Source: Bradyrhizobium erythrophlei (GTDB lineage Bacteria > Pseudomonadota > Alphaproteobacteria > Rhizobiales > Xanthobacteraceae). Taken from it: a DNA stretch of 64,000 nucleotides. Position 1 is the stretch's first letter, and the number at the start of each line of letters is the position of its first letter. The DNA lies in assembly GCA_900129675.1 (NCBI GenBank), contig FSRD01000003.1, positions 620,001 through 684,000 on the forward strand, in the 5' to 3' direction. Both the position numbers and the translations under genes were made by a program. The notes below the pieces were generated by a model. That model did no database searches. It had not been told where the DNA came from and worked only from the letters and a program-made list of their open reading frames with translations. Below, one piece after another: positions 16,096-24,173 of the stretch.

Positions 16096-17961
16096 TCACT
16101 CCATCCGCCGCCAGGCTTCCTGCAGCATCGCCAGGGCGTCGCCGCCGGCAAAGATGAAATCGCCGACGCCGGCGGCCCGCAAGCCTGTTTCCTGCCCGCC
16201 GGGCCGGCCCGCCAGATAGATATGCTTTGCGTCAGCGGCTTGAAGGGCCTTGGCGGCAGCGCCCGCGAGCGCCGCATAGACCTTGTCCGACGAGCACACG
16301 CACGCCACGGCCGCGCCGGAAGCCTTGAAGGCGGCGGCAAGCGCTGCCGGCTCGGCAAAGCCGGGAGTGTCGAGCGCCTCGATGCCGCCGGTCTCGAAGA
16401 AGCTTTTTGCGAACGCGGCTCGGGCCGTGAAGTCGGCAGGCGTGCCGAGGTTGGCAAGAAAGATCTTTGGCCGCGCCCCGGTGTTTTTGAGTTGGTTATC
16501 CGACTTATCGCGTAGCGCCTCGAACGGCGCGGCCAGCCGCATCGGCGGCAGTGCATCGAATTTGAATTTGGCCTCGCCGTAGGGCGCGAGCGCGACCGGT
16601 TTTGCGTCCAGCACCGCGACCTCGGCCTCATGCAGGTTTGGAAATTCGCTGGCGCCGGTGAGCACGTCCTTGCGTTTGGCGATGTTGGCCTCGCGTACGG
16701 CGCGGGTCGCGGCGACCTTGCGCTGGATCAGGTTTTGCTCGAGCGAAGCGAACAGGCCGCCGGCCTTGTCGATTTCCTGAAACAGCGCCCACGCGGCTTC
16801 GCAAAGCTGTTTCGTCAGCGTCTCGATGCCGCCGGATCCGGCCGCCGGATCGGACACCTTGGCGAGGTTGGATTCTTCCAGCAGCACCAGTTGCGTGTTG
16901 CGCGCGGCGCGCCGGGCGAACGAATCGGGCAGTCCCAGCGCCAGCGTGTGCGGCAGCACGGTGACGGCGTTGGCGCCGCCGAGCCCCGCGGAGAACGTCG
17001 CCATCGTTGCGCGCAGCATGTTCACGTAAGGGTCGCGCTGGGTCAGCATCCGCCAGGCGGTATCGGCGGCGACGTATAGCGGTTTCGGCGTCAGGCCGCA
17101 GGCCTGTTCGATCCGCGCCCACAGCAGCCGCAGCGCTCGGAATTTCGCCAGCGTCAGGAACTGGTCGGCGTCGGCGCTGAGCCGGGCATAGACCATGCCT
17201 GGCGCATCTTCGAGCGCAATGCCGGCCTGTTCGATCGCGCGCAGATAGGCGACGCCGGAAGCCAGCACGAACGCCAGTTCCTGCACTTCCGAGCCACCGG
17301 CGTCATGGATCACGCGTCCATCGGCCGCCGCGAACGGACCCTTGAAGCCCAGCGCGGCAAGGCCTTTGATCGCGCCCGTTACCGCCGGCACGATCTCGGG
17401 CCAGCTATAGGGACTGGACCCCCACACCGCGCAGGCGCCGAGCGGATCGAGGCCGAAGCGGACATCGCAGGCCGCGGGGCTCAGGCCTTTGCGTTTCACA
17501 TATTCGGCGACGTGAATGGCGGCCATGCGCGACTGCGGACCGATCTGCAGTTCGATGGCGATTCCGGCATCGAGGTAAATGCCGTCGAGCACTTGCTCGA
17601 TCGCCTCGGCCGTGGACTCCAGTCCAAAACCATAGGCGCCATTGGCGCCGGCGAAGACGAGCGTGAGCCCGGTGGCGCCATTCTCCAGATCATGCCGCGC
17701 CTGCGCATTGGCCTGCCTGGCATCGGGATGATCGATCCGCTGCATGATTTGCCACGGAGCGGCCGCGGGCCGCGCTGTGACCGGCGTCGCGCCCTTTGCG
17801 CGCGGATAGATCGGATCGATCTTCAATCCATCGGAGGTCTTGCCGACCAGCTTTTCGAATGGGGCGCCCTTCAGCACTCCGTCGACCAGCTTGCGCCAGT
17901 CGTCGTAAGTCGCCGGGGCAAAGTCCGCGGCCAATCGCAGCTCGTCTTTTGTGGTAGTCAT
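16096..17961 (-). CDS. mutA: Methylmalonyl-CoA mutase small subunit
   Basis: 621 residues, the usual size of the non-catalytic subunit. The N-terminus (DELRLAADFAPATYDDWRKL) and substrate-domain sequence follow the small-subunit pattern. At the place where the large subunit has DGHDRG, this protein has LGTPADFTAR, so the cobalt-binding His is absent, as expected. It forms a heterodimer with MutB. ATG 17961 is preferred over a GTG at 18012; the choice matters, because an inverted repeat at 17962-18002 then lies directly upstream of the start. Confidence 0.93.
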   Translation of the reverse strand: MTTTKDELRLAADFAPATYDDWRKLVDGVLKGAPFEKLVGKTSDGLKIDPIYPRAKGATPVTARPAAAPWQIMQRIDHPDARQANAQARHDLENGATGLTLVFAGANGAYGFGLESTAEAIEQVLDGIYLDAGIAIELQIGPQSRMAAIHVAEYVKRKGLSPAACDVRFGLDPLGACAVWGSSPYSWPEIVPAVTGAIKGLAALGFKGPFAAADGRVIHDAGGSEVQELAFVLASGVAYLRAIEQAGIALEDAPGMVYARLSADADQFLTLAKFRALRLLWARIEQACGLTPKPLYVAADTAWRMLTQRDPYVNMLRATMATFSAGLGGANAVTVLPHTLALGLPDSFARRAARNTQLVLLEESNLAKVSDPAAGSGGIETLTKQLCEAAWALFQEIDKAGGLFASLEQNLIQRKVAATRAVREANIAKRKDVLTGASEFPNLHEAEVAVLDAKPVALAPYGEAKFKFDALPPMRLAAPFEALRDKSDNQLKNTGARPKIFLANLGTPADFTARAAFAKSFFETGGIEALDTPGFAEPAALAAAFKASGAAVACVCSSDKVYAALAGAAAKALQAADAKHIYLAGRPGGQETGLRAAGVGDFIFAGGDALAMLQEAWRRME

Positions 17962-18002
17962 CCGGCCAAATCGTTCCTTGGTCGCTTTTTCTATTTGGCC
18001 GG
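17962..18002. promoter_or_regulatory. Inverted repeat touching the mutA start codon
   Basis: Arms CCGGCCAAAT (17962-17971) and ATTTGGCCGG (17993-18002) are perfect inverted repeats of 10 bases with 21 bases between. On the minus strand the second arm ends at the base before the ATG, and the AAGGA that might bind ribosomes lies in the loop. It could be an operator or an RNA hairpin affecting translation of the mutase operon. Confidence 0.55.
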
Positions 18003-18054
18003 AAATTGCCACGGGGCGGTCGCCAAGCCAAACGGTGTTTTCGGTCCTTTTTGG

Positions 18055-18546
18055 CTAGCCGAGATCGGGTAGCCGCAAAATACCTTCGGTCGAAACTTGT
18101 GCCAGCGCCGCGCTCACACTGCGTCCCGCGATGAGACGGTCGGGGGCAATCTCGGCGAGCGGCACCAGCACAAAAGCGCGTTCGAACAGCCGGGGGTGCG
18201 GCAGCGTCAACTCGGGTTTGTCGATCCTGACATCGTCATAGGCGATCAGATCGAGGTCGAGGGTGCGCGGACCCCAGCGCGTTTCCTGGGCGCGGTCGCG
18301 GCCGAATTTCTTCTCGATCTTGTGCAGCGTGAACAGCAAGGCATGGGGATCCAGGCTGGTTTCGATTTCGATACAGGCGTTGATGAAATCGGCCTGCTGC
18401 TCCTCGCCCCAGGGCGGGGTGGCATAATCCGACGACCGTGCCAGCAACGCGGCCTGCGTCATGCCGCAAATATTGGAGATCGCCTTCTGGAATGTCGCGC
18501 GGACGTCGCCGACATTGCCGCCGAGCGCGATCAGCACGTCAGCCAT
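18055..18546 (-). CDS. folK: HPPK, 6-hydroxymethyl-7,8-dihydropterin pyrophosphokinase
   Basis: 163 residues with ALGGNVGDVRATF at the N-terminus and the signature GPRTLDLDLIAYDD, which carries the Mg-binding aspartates, followed by LPHPRLFERAFVL. It transfers pyrophosphate from ATP to 6-hydroxymethyl-dihydropterin in folate synthesis. Its ATG overlaps the end of folB by eight bases, so the fol genes are translated together. Confidence 0.93.
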   Translation of the reverse strand: MADVLIALGGNVGDVRATFQKAISNICGMTQAALLARSSDYATPPWGEEQQADFINACIEIETSLDPHALLFTLHKIEKKFGRDRAQETRWGPRTLDLDLIAYDDVRIDKPELTLPHPRLFERAFVLVPLAEIAPDRLIAGRSVSAALAQVSTEGILRLPDLG

Positions 18547-18916
18547 GGGAGGGTTGCCGTGTGCGCATCAGGACCACGCCGACATCGTCGAAGATCGCAG
18601 CGATCGGCGCGTGCGGCTTGTGGACGGTGACCTCGACCGCGCTGATGCGCGGGAAGCTCGACAGAATGGCGTCGGCGACGGCGCCGGCCGCGCGCTCCAG
18701 CAGCTTGTAATTGGTATTCTTGAACGCCGCCGTCGCGGTTGCCACCACGTTGGAATAGGACACGGTGTCGGCGAGCCGGTCGGTATGCGAGGATTCCGAC
18801 AAATCGACCGAGAGCTCGAGGTCGATCACGAAGCGCTGCCCGACCTCGGTCTCGTGTTCCATCACGCCATGGCGGGCATGGATGACAACGCCGGTGATGA
18901 AGATGGTATCGCTCAT
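18539..18916 (-). CDS. folB: Dihydroneopterin aldolase
   Basis: 125 residues with the FolB fold sequence: TIFITGVVIHARHGVMEHE at the N-terminus with the pterin-region residues, then QRFVIDLELSVDL, and the later KLLERAAGAVADAIL and VEVTVHKPHAPI. It cleaves dihydroneopterin to 6-hydroxymethyl-dihydropterin and glycolaldehyde. It overlaps folP upstream by four bases (ATGA) and folK downstream by eight, a tight folP-folB-folK operon. Confidence 0.92.
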   Translation of the reverse strand: MSDTIFITGVVIHARHGVMEHETEVGQRFVIDLELSVDLSESSHTDRLADTVSYSNVVATATAAFKNTNYKLLERAAGAVADAILSSFPRISAVEVTVHKPHAPIAAIFDDVGVVLMRTRQPSHG

Positions 18917-19770
18917 TCCCGTTCCCTGATCGCTGCCGCTACCCGCAATGCCTGCACGGTTTCCGCCACATCATGCGTTCGGATGATCCGCGCGCCGCGT
19001 TGGGCGGCTATAAGATGCGCCGCGATCGAGCCGCCGAGGCGTTGCTGCGGCTCCGACGGCGTCACCGTGCTGATGAAGCGCTTGCGTGAGGCGCCGACCA
19101 GTAGCGGCAGGCCGAAAATGCTGAGTTCATTCAGGCGCGCCAGCGCGGTCATGCTCTGCTCCGGCGTCTTGCCGAAGCCGATCCCGGGATCGAGCACGAT
19201 ATGGTCGGACGAAATACCCGCTTCGGTTGCGATGTCGAGCGAGCGCACGAAAAAGGCCGCGATATCCTGCATGATGTCGATGTCGGGATCGGCGCTGTCG
19301 CGGTTGTGCATGATGATGATTGGTGCATGGCGCGCGGCCGCCAACGCGGCCATGGCGCCGTCGCGCTGCAGGCCCCAGACGTCGTTGGCGATGGCAGCGC
19401 CGTTGTCGAGCGCCCATGCGACGATGGCGGATTTCATGCTGTCGATCGATACGGGAACGCCGAGCGAAACGACGTCGGCCAGCACCGGCTGCAACCGGTT
19501 CAGTTCTTCATCCGCGGATATCGGTTCCGAACCGTAGGGCCGGGTGGATTCCGCGCCGATGTCGATGATGTCGGCGCCCTCGGCAACCATCCGGCGGGCC
19601 TGCGCCAGCGCGTGTTCGGGGGCTGCGAACTGTCCGCCGTCCGAGAATGAATCCGGCGTGACATTCAAGACGCCCATCACGGCCGGATAGGGCCTGGACA
19701 ACAGCGCCGGCAGCAGGGGATGACCGTCCGGGCCGGCCGCCATGGCGGGTCTTGGAATGGTTGCGATCAT
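18913..19770 (-). CDS. folP: Dihydropteroate synthase
   Basis: 285 residues from ATG 19770. Both signature motifs are present: VMGVLNVTPDSFSDGGQF and DIIDIGAESTRPYGSEPIS. The phosphate/pterin-binding part near the C-terminus (LLVGASRKRFI) is intact. It joins p-aminobenzoate to hydroxymethyl-dihydropterin pyrophosphate; it is the sulfonamide target. A later ATG at 19743 would remove nine residues and is also possible. First gene of the fol cluster. Confidence 0.93.
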   Translation of the reverse strand: MIATIPRPAMAAGPDGHPLLPALLSRPYPAVMGVLNVTPDSFSDGGQFAAPEHALAQARRMVAEGADIIDIGAESTRPYGSEPISADEELNRLQPVLADVVSLGVPVSIDSMKSAIVAWALDNGAAIANDVWGLQRDGAMAALAAARHAPIIIMHNRDSADPDIDIMQDIAAFFVRSLDIATEAGISSDHIVLDPGIGFGKTPEQSMTALARLNELSIFGLPLLVGASRKRFISTVTPSEPQQRLGGSIAAHLIAAQRGARIIRTHDVAETVQALRVAAAIRERE

Positions 19771-19855
19771 GCGGTCGCTTTGCGCGGTCCGCGCAAGCGA
19801 GTCAAGGCAGGAGAGCCGGCCAAGCACGCCGGCAGGGTCGGCTTTGCAACCCGGT

Positions 19856-20263
19856 TTAGTAGCTGATTTTCGGCTGCAGCTTGCGCGCCTGCGCGATCAA
19901 CTGCCCGACCGACTTCTCCGACGGCATGACGCGGAGGAGCTTGCGCTTGGTATTTACGTCTTTCATGTTCTGGGCAAGGCGCGCGGGATTACGGAGCGCC
20001 AGTTCACGGACCGTGGGGACGCCGGCGGCGCGCACCAGTCCGACCTTTGCCTTGCCCATCCCGGGAATCCGCATGTAGTCGGAGAAATTGGCCCATTCGA
20101 GCAGTTGCTGTTCGCTGATGCCGGTCTTCGCGGCCAGCGCCTTGCGCCCTTTAACTGTACTCGCGGCTTCAAGCAACGCCTCGGTGGTGCGAATGCCAAG
20201 CGATTTCAGCTTCGAAGCGGAATAGGCGGTCAAGCCATCAATCTCGGAAAGGGGGTATGTCAT
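19856..20263 (-). CDS. DUF4332 helix-hairpin-helix protein
   Basis: 135 residues with two helix-hairpin-helix-like segments: ALAAKTGISEQQLLEWANF and YMRIPGMGKAKVGLVRAAGV, the latter with the GxGxxK-like turn used for DNA backbone contact. This is the DUF4332 arrangement, related to the tandem HhH parts of ribosomal S13 and polymerase-associated proteins. Function is unknown. The ATG at 20263 was preferred over an upstream TTG. It stands 85 bases ahead of folP on the same strand. Confidence 0.75.
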   Translation of the reverse strand: MTYPLSEIDGLTAYSASKLKSLGIRTTEALLEAASTVKGRKALAAKTGISEQQLLEWANFSDYMRIPGMGKAKVGLVRAAGVPTVRELALRNPARLAQNMKDVNTKRKLLRVMPSEKSVGQLIAQARKLQPKISY

Positions 20264-20306
20264 GATACTCAATATGCAAAAAAATTGCGCAGGCCGAACG
20301 GTGCTG

Positions 20307-20672
20307 TTAAGCGAACTGGCTCAGGCCCGGCGTCCCCGAAATGATCTCGCCCATTTGATCCGCTCCGATTTTGTCGCGGCCGAACCGGAAAAGTTCGCGC
20401 GCGATGCTCTGAATCTCGCCCATGCCCAAACCAAGCGCCATCAGCTTGGTGCCGAGCGCCATCAAGCCGCCGCCCATCAACCTGGAGAGCCCGCCATTGC
20501 TGCTTGAGGCCGCGATGGCAGCCTCCGCACCTGGAATTTGGTCGATCAGTGCCTGGACCTTGTCGGCAGGCCCTTCGTCACGGAGGAAACCCAGAACGAT
20601 GCCGATGGTTTTTTCAGCAACAACGCTGTCGATGCCGGCCTTGGAGGCCAACTGCCCAATCAATTCGTCCAT
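20307..20672 (-). CDS. Small conserved protein (DUF2267/DUF2780-like)
   Basis: 121 residues. The N-terminus (MDELIGQLASKAGIDSVVAE) starts a helical domain resembling DUF2267/DUF2780 small proteins, followed by LGFLRDEGPADKVQALIDQI, a Gly-rich middle (GGLSRLMGGGLMALG) that may sit in or on a membrane, and a conserved tail (GADQMGEIISGTPGLSQF). Similar proteins are common in Bradyrhizobium. No function can be given. Confidence 0.7.
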   Translation of the reverse strand: MDELIGQLASKAGIDSVVAEKTIGIVLGFLRDEGPADKVQALIDQIPGAEAAIAASSSNGGLSRLMGGGLMALGTKLMALGLGMGEIQSIARELFRFGRDKIGADQMGEIISGTPGLSQFA

Positions 20673-21007
20673 ATTGCCCCGCCCTCAGCCGGTTGATTAC
20701 CGGCACGTCTACTTGTGAATTATCTTGATCGCCTGCGACCTGAAATACAAGCGATGACCGCACACCAAGGCGATTTTCGACCGAGATCGCGCGGCGAGTG
20801 TTGCCGCAATGCAATTGATTCTGGTCAAGTTGCCGCAGCGCGTCCTCCATTTGTCTACCGGGGATCGGAGAAAAGTATGACGAGCATGGTCTTCGCGGCG
20901 ACGCGACAGGTCCCTTTCCGCTGGCGGTTTCAATCGACGGGCAGGATGCGCTATGATCGGGTTGCTTGCTGACCGAACCTCCCCGATACGCGCGAAGAGG
21001 CGATGTG
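20673..21007. other. Intergenic region, divergent promoters
   Basis: 335 bases between two divergent genes. No plausible small gene was found; open frames here lack ribosome sites and family resemblance. It should contain the promoters for the small minus-strand protein and the HerA-like ATPase. Confidence 0.45.
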
Positions 21008-22621
21008 ATGGCCACCCCCGATAACAAAATCGCCGATACCGACGAGAAGATTTTTATCGGCAAGGGCGACGAGACAGCGTGGCTGACGCTCGCGCTTGCA
21101 AATCGGCACGGCCTCGTCACCGGCGCGACCGGAACCGGCAAGACCGTGTCGCTGCAGGTGATGGCGGAAGGGTTTGCGCGTGCCGGTGTTTCCGTTTTCG
21201 CGGCCGATATCAAGGGAGACTTGTCCGGGATCTCCGAAGTCGGCGAGGCCAAGGATTTTATCGTCAAGCGGGCCGGCGAGATGGGCCTGACCTTCCAGCC
21301 GGACCAGTTCTCGACGGCATTTTGGGACGTGTTTGGGGAACAAGGCCATCCGGTCCGCGCCACCGTCACGGAAATGGGGCCGTTGCTGCTGTCGCGGATG
21401 CTCGATCTGAACGACGTGCAGGAAGGTGTCCTCAATGTCGCGTTCCGTGTCGCCGACGAGAACGGCCTGGCGCTGATCGATATGAAAGATATCCGCGCGC
21501 TGCTGGACGCGATCGTCCCCGACACGACCAGGAAGGGTGCCGACGGCGACGAAGACCCGCTGGCGCCGATCCGAAAGGCCGCGCAAGGCTACGGCAACGT
21601 CACCAGGGCGACGGTCGGAACCATTCAACGCCAGTTTCTGGTGCTGGAAAACCAGGGCGGGACGAAATTTTTCGGCGAGCCGGCACTGTCGCTGAAGGAT
21701 TTCATGAAAACCGACCGCGACGGCCGCGGCATGGTCAATATCCTCGTCGCGGACAAGCTGATGCAGAGCCCGCGGCTCTATGCGACCTTCCTGTTGTGGA
21801 TGCTGTCGGAGCTGTTCGAGGAACTGCCGGAGGCCGGCGATCTGCCCAAACCGAAAATGGTGTTCTTCTTCGACGAGGCGCATCTGTTGTTCAACGATGC
21901 ACCGAAGGCTTTGATGGACAAGATCGAACAGGTGGTGCGGTTGATCCGTTCGAAGGGCGTCGGCGTCTATTTCGTCACGCAAAACCCGATCGACGTGCCG
22001 GACAAGGTGCTCGCCCAATTGGGCAACCGCGTGCAGCACGCGCTGCGCGCCTTCACGCCGCGCGATCAGAAGGCGGTGACCGCGGCGGCGCAAACTTTCC
22101 GGCCCAACCCGAAGCTCGACACCGCCCGGGTCATCATGGAACTCGGCAAGGGCGAAGCTCTGGTGTCGTTCCTTGAAGGGAGCGGCACGCCGGCGATGGT
22201 CGAGCGCATCATGGTGCGGCCGCCATCGGCGCGGATCGGACCGATCACGCCGGAGGAACGCAAGGCGATCATGGACAACAGTCCGGTGAAGGGTAAATAC
22301 GATACGGCGATCGATGCCGAATCCGCCTATGAGATTCTGCAGAAGCGCGTCGCCGGGACCGCGGCGCCGGCGGATGGCGGCAGTGGCGGCGGAATCGTTG
22401 GTCAGATCGGTTCGATCGTCGGCACCATCTTCGGCACCAACGTATCGCGCGGCCGGATGTCGACCGGGCAGATCATCGCGCGAAGCGTCACGCGCTCGGT
22501 CACCAACAAGGTGATCGGCGGCGTCGCCGCCGATCTCGGCAAATCGATGGGCGGCTCGATCGGCGGTTCGGTCGGGCGCGCGCTGGTGCGCGGCGCGCTC
22601 GGCGGATTGCTGCGGCGATAA
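21008..22621 (+). CDS. HerA-like ATPase (DUF853, YjgR family)
   Basis: 537 residues. Walker A is GATGTGKT at residues 39-46; Walker B is MVFFFDEAHLLF in the middle. The long N-terminal segment KIFIGKGDETAWLTLALANR and the C-terminal low-complexity Gly/Ser-rich tail match the DUF853/YjgR group of helicase HerA-like proteins, ring-forming ATPases related to FtsK and VirB4. The role of YjgR is not settled. ATG 21008 follows GAAGAGG; the frame opens upstream at a TTG (20966) without support. Confidence 0.85.
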   Translation: MATPDNKIADTDEKIFIGKGDETAWLTLALANRHGLVTGATGTGKTVSLQVMAEGFARAGVSVFAADIKGDLSGISEVGEAKDFIVKRAGEMGLTFQPDQFSTAFWDVFGEQGHPVRATVTEMGPLLLSRMLDLNDVQEGVLNVAFRVADENGLALIDMKDIRALLDAIVPDTTRKGADGDEDPLAPIRKAAQGYGNVTRATVGTIQRQFLVLENQGGTKFFGEPALSLKDFMKTDRDGRGMVNILVADKLMQSPRLYATFLLWMLSELFEELPEAGDLPKPKMVFFFDEAHLLFNDAPKALMDKIEQVVRLIRSKGVGVYFVTQNPIDVPDKVLAQLGNRVQHALRAFTPRDQKAVTAAAQTFRPNPKLDTARVIMELGKGEALVSFLEGSGTPAMVERIMVRPPSARIGPITPEERKAIMDNSPVKGKYDTAIDAESAYEILQKRVAGTAAPADGGSGGGIVGQIGSIVGTIFGTNVSRGRMSTGQIIARSVTRSVTNKVIGGVAADLGKSMGGSIGGSVGRALVRGALGGLLRR

Positions 22622-22657
22622 TGCTTTGCGGCGACACACCACCTTCCGCGGAAAGCG

Positions 22658-22777
22658 TGGATTGCTTCGCTTCGCTCGCAATGACGGATGGGAGCATTCC
22701 CGCTCCAACAAACCGTCATTGCGAGCCAACGGGTCGCGCGAATGCGCGCCCGATGATAAACTCCGCGAAGCAATCCA
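22658..22777. repeat. Palindromic intergenic repeat (TGGATTGCTTCGC family, copy 1)
   Basis: A short arm (TGGATTGCTTCGC to CGCAATGACGG, 22658-22687) is followed after a 25-base gap by a long arm (CCGTCATTGCGAGCC to GCAATCCA, 22713-22777). The arms are complementary at their ends and form a hairpin with an extra stem inside the long arm (CGCGCGAATGCGCG). A second copy with the arms in the opposite order is at 30203-30322. Confidence 0.88.
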
Positions 22778-22832
22778 TGGTATCGCCGTTGAACCAAAGA
22801 ATGGATAGCATCCTGATGTCCGGAACGAGCTT

Positions 22833-24173
22833 GTGCTGAGATACCCATCGCTGCGGGCGCCGCTCGATATCCTGTTCTTGATCTGCTGTATCGCGCTGAC
22901 GGCCGATGTCATCGCACCCGAAATTTGGGGGCACGGCAAGACCAAGGACTATCCGCTGTGGTTCTGGGCCGGGCAGCAGGTGCTGCAGGGCAGGGATCTC
23001 TACCCCAGCGATCCCGGCTCCTATTTCGAATTCATCTATCCGCCGCTGCCCGCGGTCCTGCTCGCGGTGCCGAGCTTCTTTGGCAAGATACCGCTGTACC
23101 TGTGCCTGTCGTTGCTCAACGTCGTTGCCTGGTGGATGATAGCGCAATTCTCGCACGCGATGACCGGATCGGGCCGCAAGCCCGGGGTTTGGCTGGAAGC
23201 GTTGCCGGGCATCGTCACCGTGACCTTCGTGTTCGACATGTTTGATCTCGGCCAGCCGAACCTGATGCTGCTGGCGATGATGCTGTATGGGTTCTGGCTG
23301 CTGCGGTGGATGCGGCCGTGGATGGCGGGCAGCATGTTTGCGCTGGCGACCGCGATCAAGGTTTTTCCAGTGGCGGTGTTGCCCTATCTCATCTGGCGCA
23401 AGCAGTGGGCCGCAGCCGCCAGCATGGTGGTTTTCTTAGGACTGTTTCTGTTCGTGCTCCCGGCGCCGTTCCGCGGTTACCAGCACAATGTCAGGGAGTT
23501 GAAGACCTGGTACCAGGGCATGATCGGGTCGAGTTCCGAGAAGGGCTTTGGACAGCGCGACGAGCAGAACTGGTCGTGGGTCAATCAGTCCATCATCGCG
23601 ATGACGCACCGGCTGACGCGTCCGGTCAATTACGGCCAGGACGATCCGACCCAAATCAAGCCCGCGCGCTACATGAATGTCGCCAATCTCGATTTCAACA
23701 CCGCAAACCTGATCGTCGTGGCGGTCTCGCTTCTGATCGGGCTCGGTTATCTCGCGGTGATGCCGAAGGCTTCGCGCCGGACCGAACGGTCCGACGCCGA
23801 AGAGATCGGCATCCTGTTCTGCCTGATGACGGTCGCCTCGCCGCTGGCCCGACAATATTATTTCATGTGGCTGTTCTTTCCGATGACCGTGCTGATGCAT
23901 CGCGCCGCCTACGACCCGCGTCCGGCAGTCAGGACCGGCACCTGGGCCTTGCTGGCCGTTGCGGGCTGCCTGATGTTGCTGTCGCTTCCGGTGTTTCCGA
24001 TCGATTTGCAGGCTTTTGGAAATAACCTCGCCGCAACCGTCGTGCTGGTGGCAGGGCTGGTCTGGCATATGCTGCATCCGCTCGTCGCGGACGCGTCCAC
24101 CGCCTTGCCTCCGGCCGCAACCGGGTTACAAATTGGCGCAGATCATAACGCCCACAGTCAGGGAATATCGTGA
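22833..24173 (+). CDS. Membrane glycosyltransferase, GT87 type
   Basis: 446 residues with about ten membrane helices. The first periplasmic loop has KDYPLWFWAGQQVLQGRDLY and FEFIYPPLPAVLL, typical of GT87 (DUF2029) polyprenyl-phosphate-mannose-dependent transferases. The cytoplasmic C-terminus is short. Donor and acceptor are unknown; the related mycobacterial enzymes build mannans. Start GTG 22833. It overlaps the following dipeptidase gene by one base, but the two functions are not obviously linked. Confidence 0.8.
   Translation: MLRYPSLRAPLDILFLICCIALTADVIAPEIWGHGKTKDYPLWFWAGQQVLQGRDLYPSDPGSYFEFIYPPLPAVLLAVPSFFGKIPLYLCLSLLNVVAWWMIAQFSHAMTGSGRKPGVWLEALPGIVTVTFVFDMFDLGQPNLMLLAMMLYGFWLLRWMRPWMAGSMFALATAIKVFPVAVLPYLIWRKQWAAAASMVVFLGLFLFVLPAPFRGYQHNVRELKTWYQGMIGSSSEKGFGQRDEQNWSWVNQSIIAMTHRLTRPVNYGQDDPTQIKPARYMNVANLDFNTANLIVVAVSLLIGLGYLAVMPKASRRTERSDAEEIGILFCLMTVASPLARQYYFMWLFFPMTVLMHRAAYDPRPAVRTGTWALLAVAGCLMLLSLPVFPIDLQAFGNNLAATVVLVAGLVWHMLHPLVADASTALPPAATGLQIGADHNAHSQGIS

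Noticed and set aside
17962..18054. Cobalamin riboswitch ahead of the mutase operon
   Set aside because: Only about 90 bases are available and no B12-box-like sequence was seen; the structure present is a simple inverted repeat.
20951..22945. 664-codon open frame on the minus strand opposite the HerA-like ATPase
   Set aside because: Antisense artefact; the plus-strand protein has intact Walker motifs.
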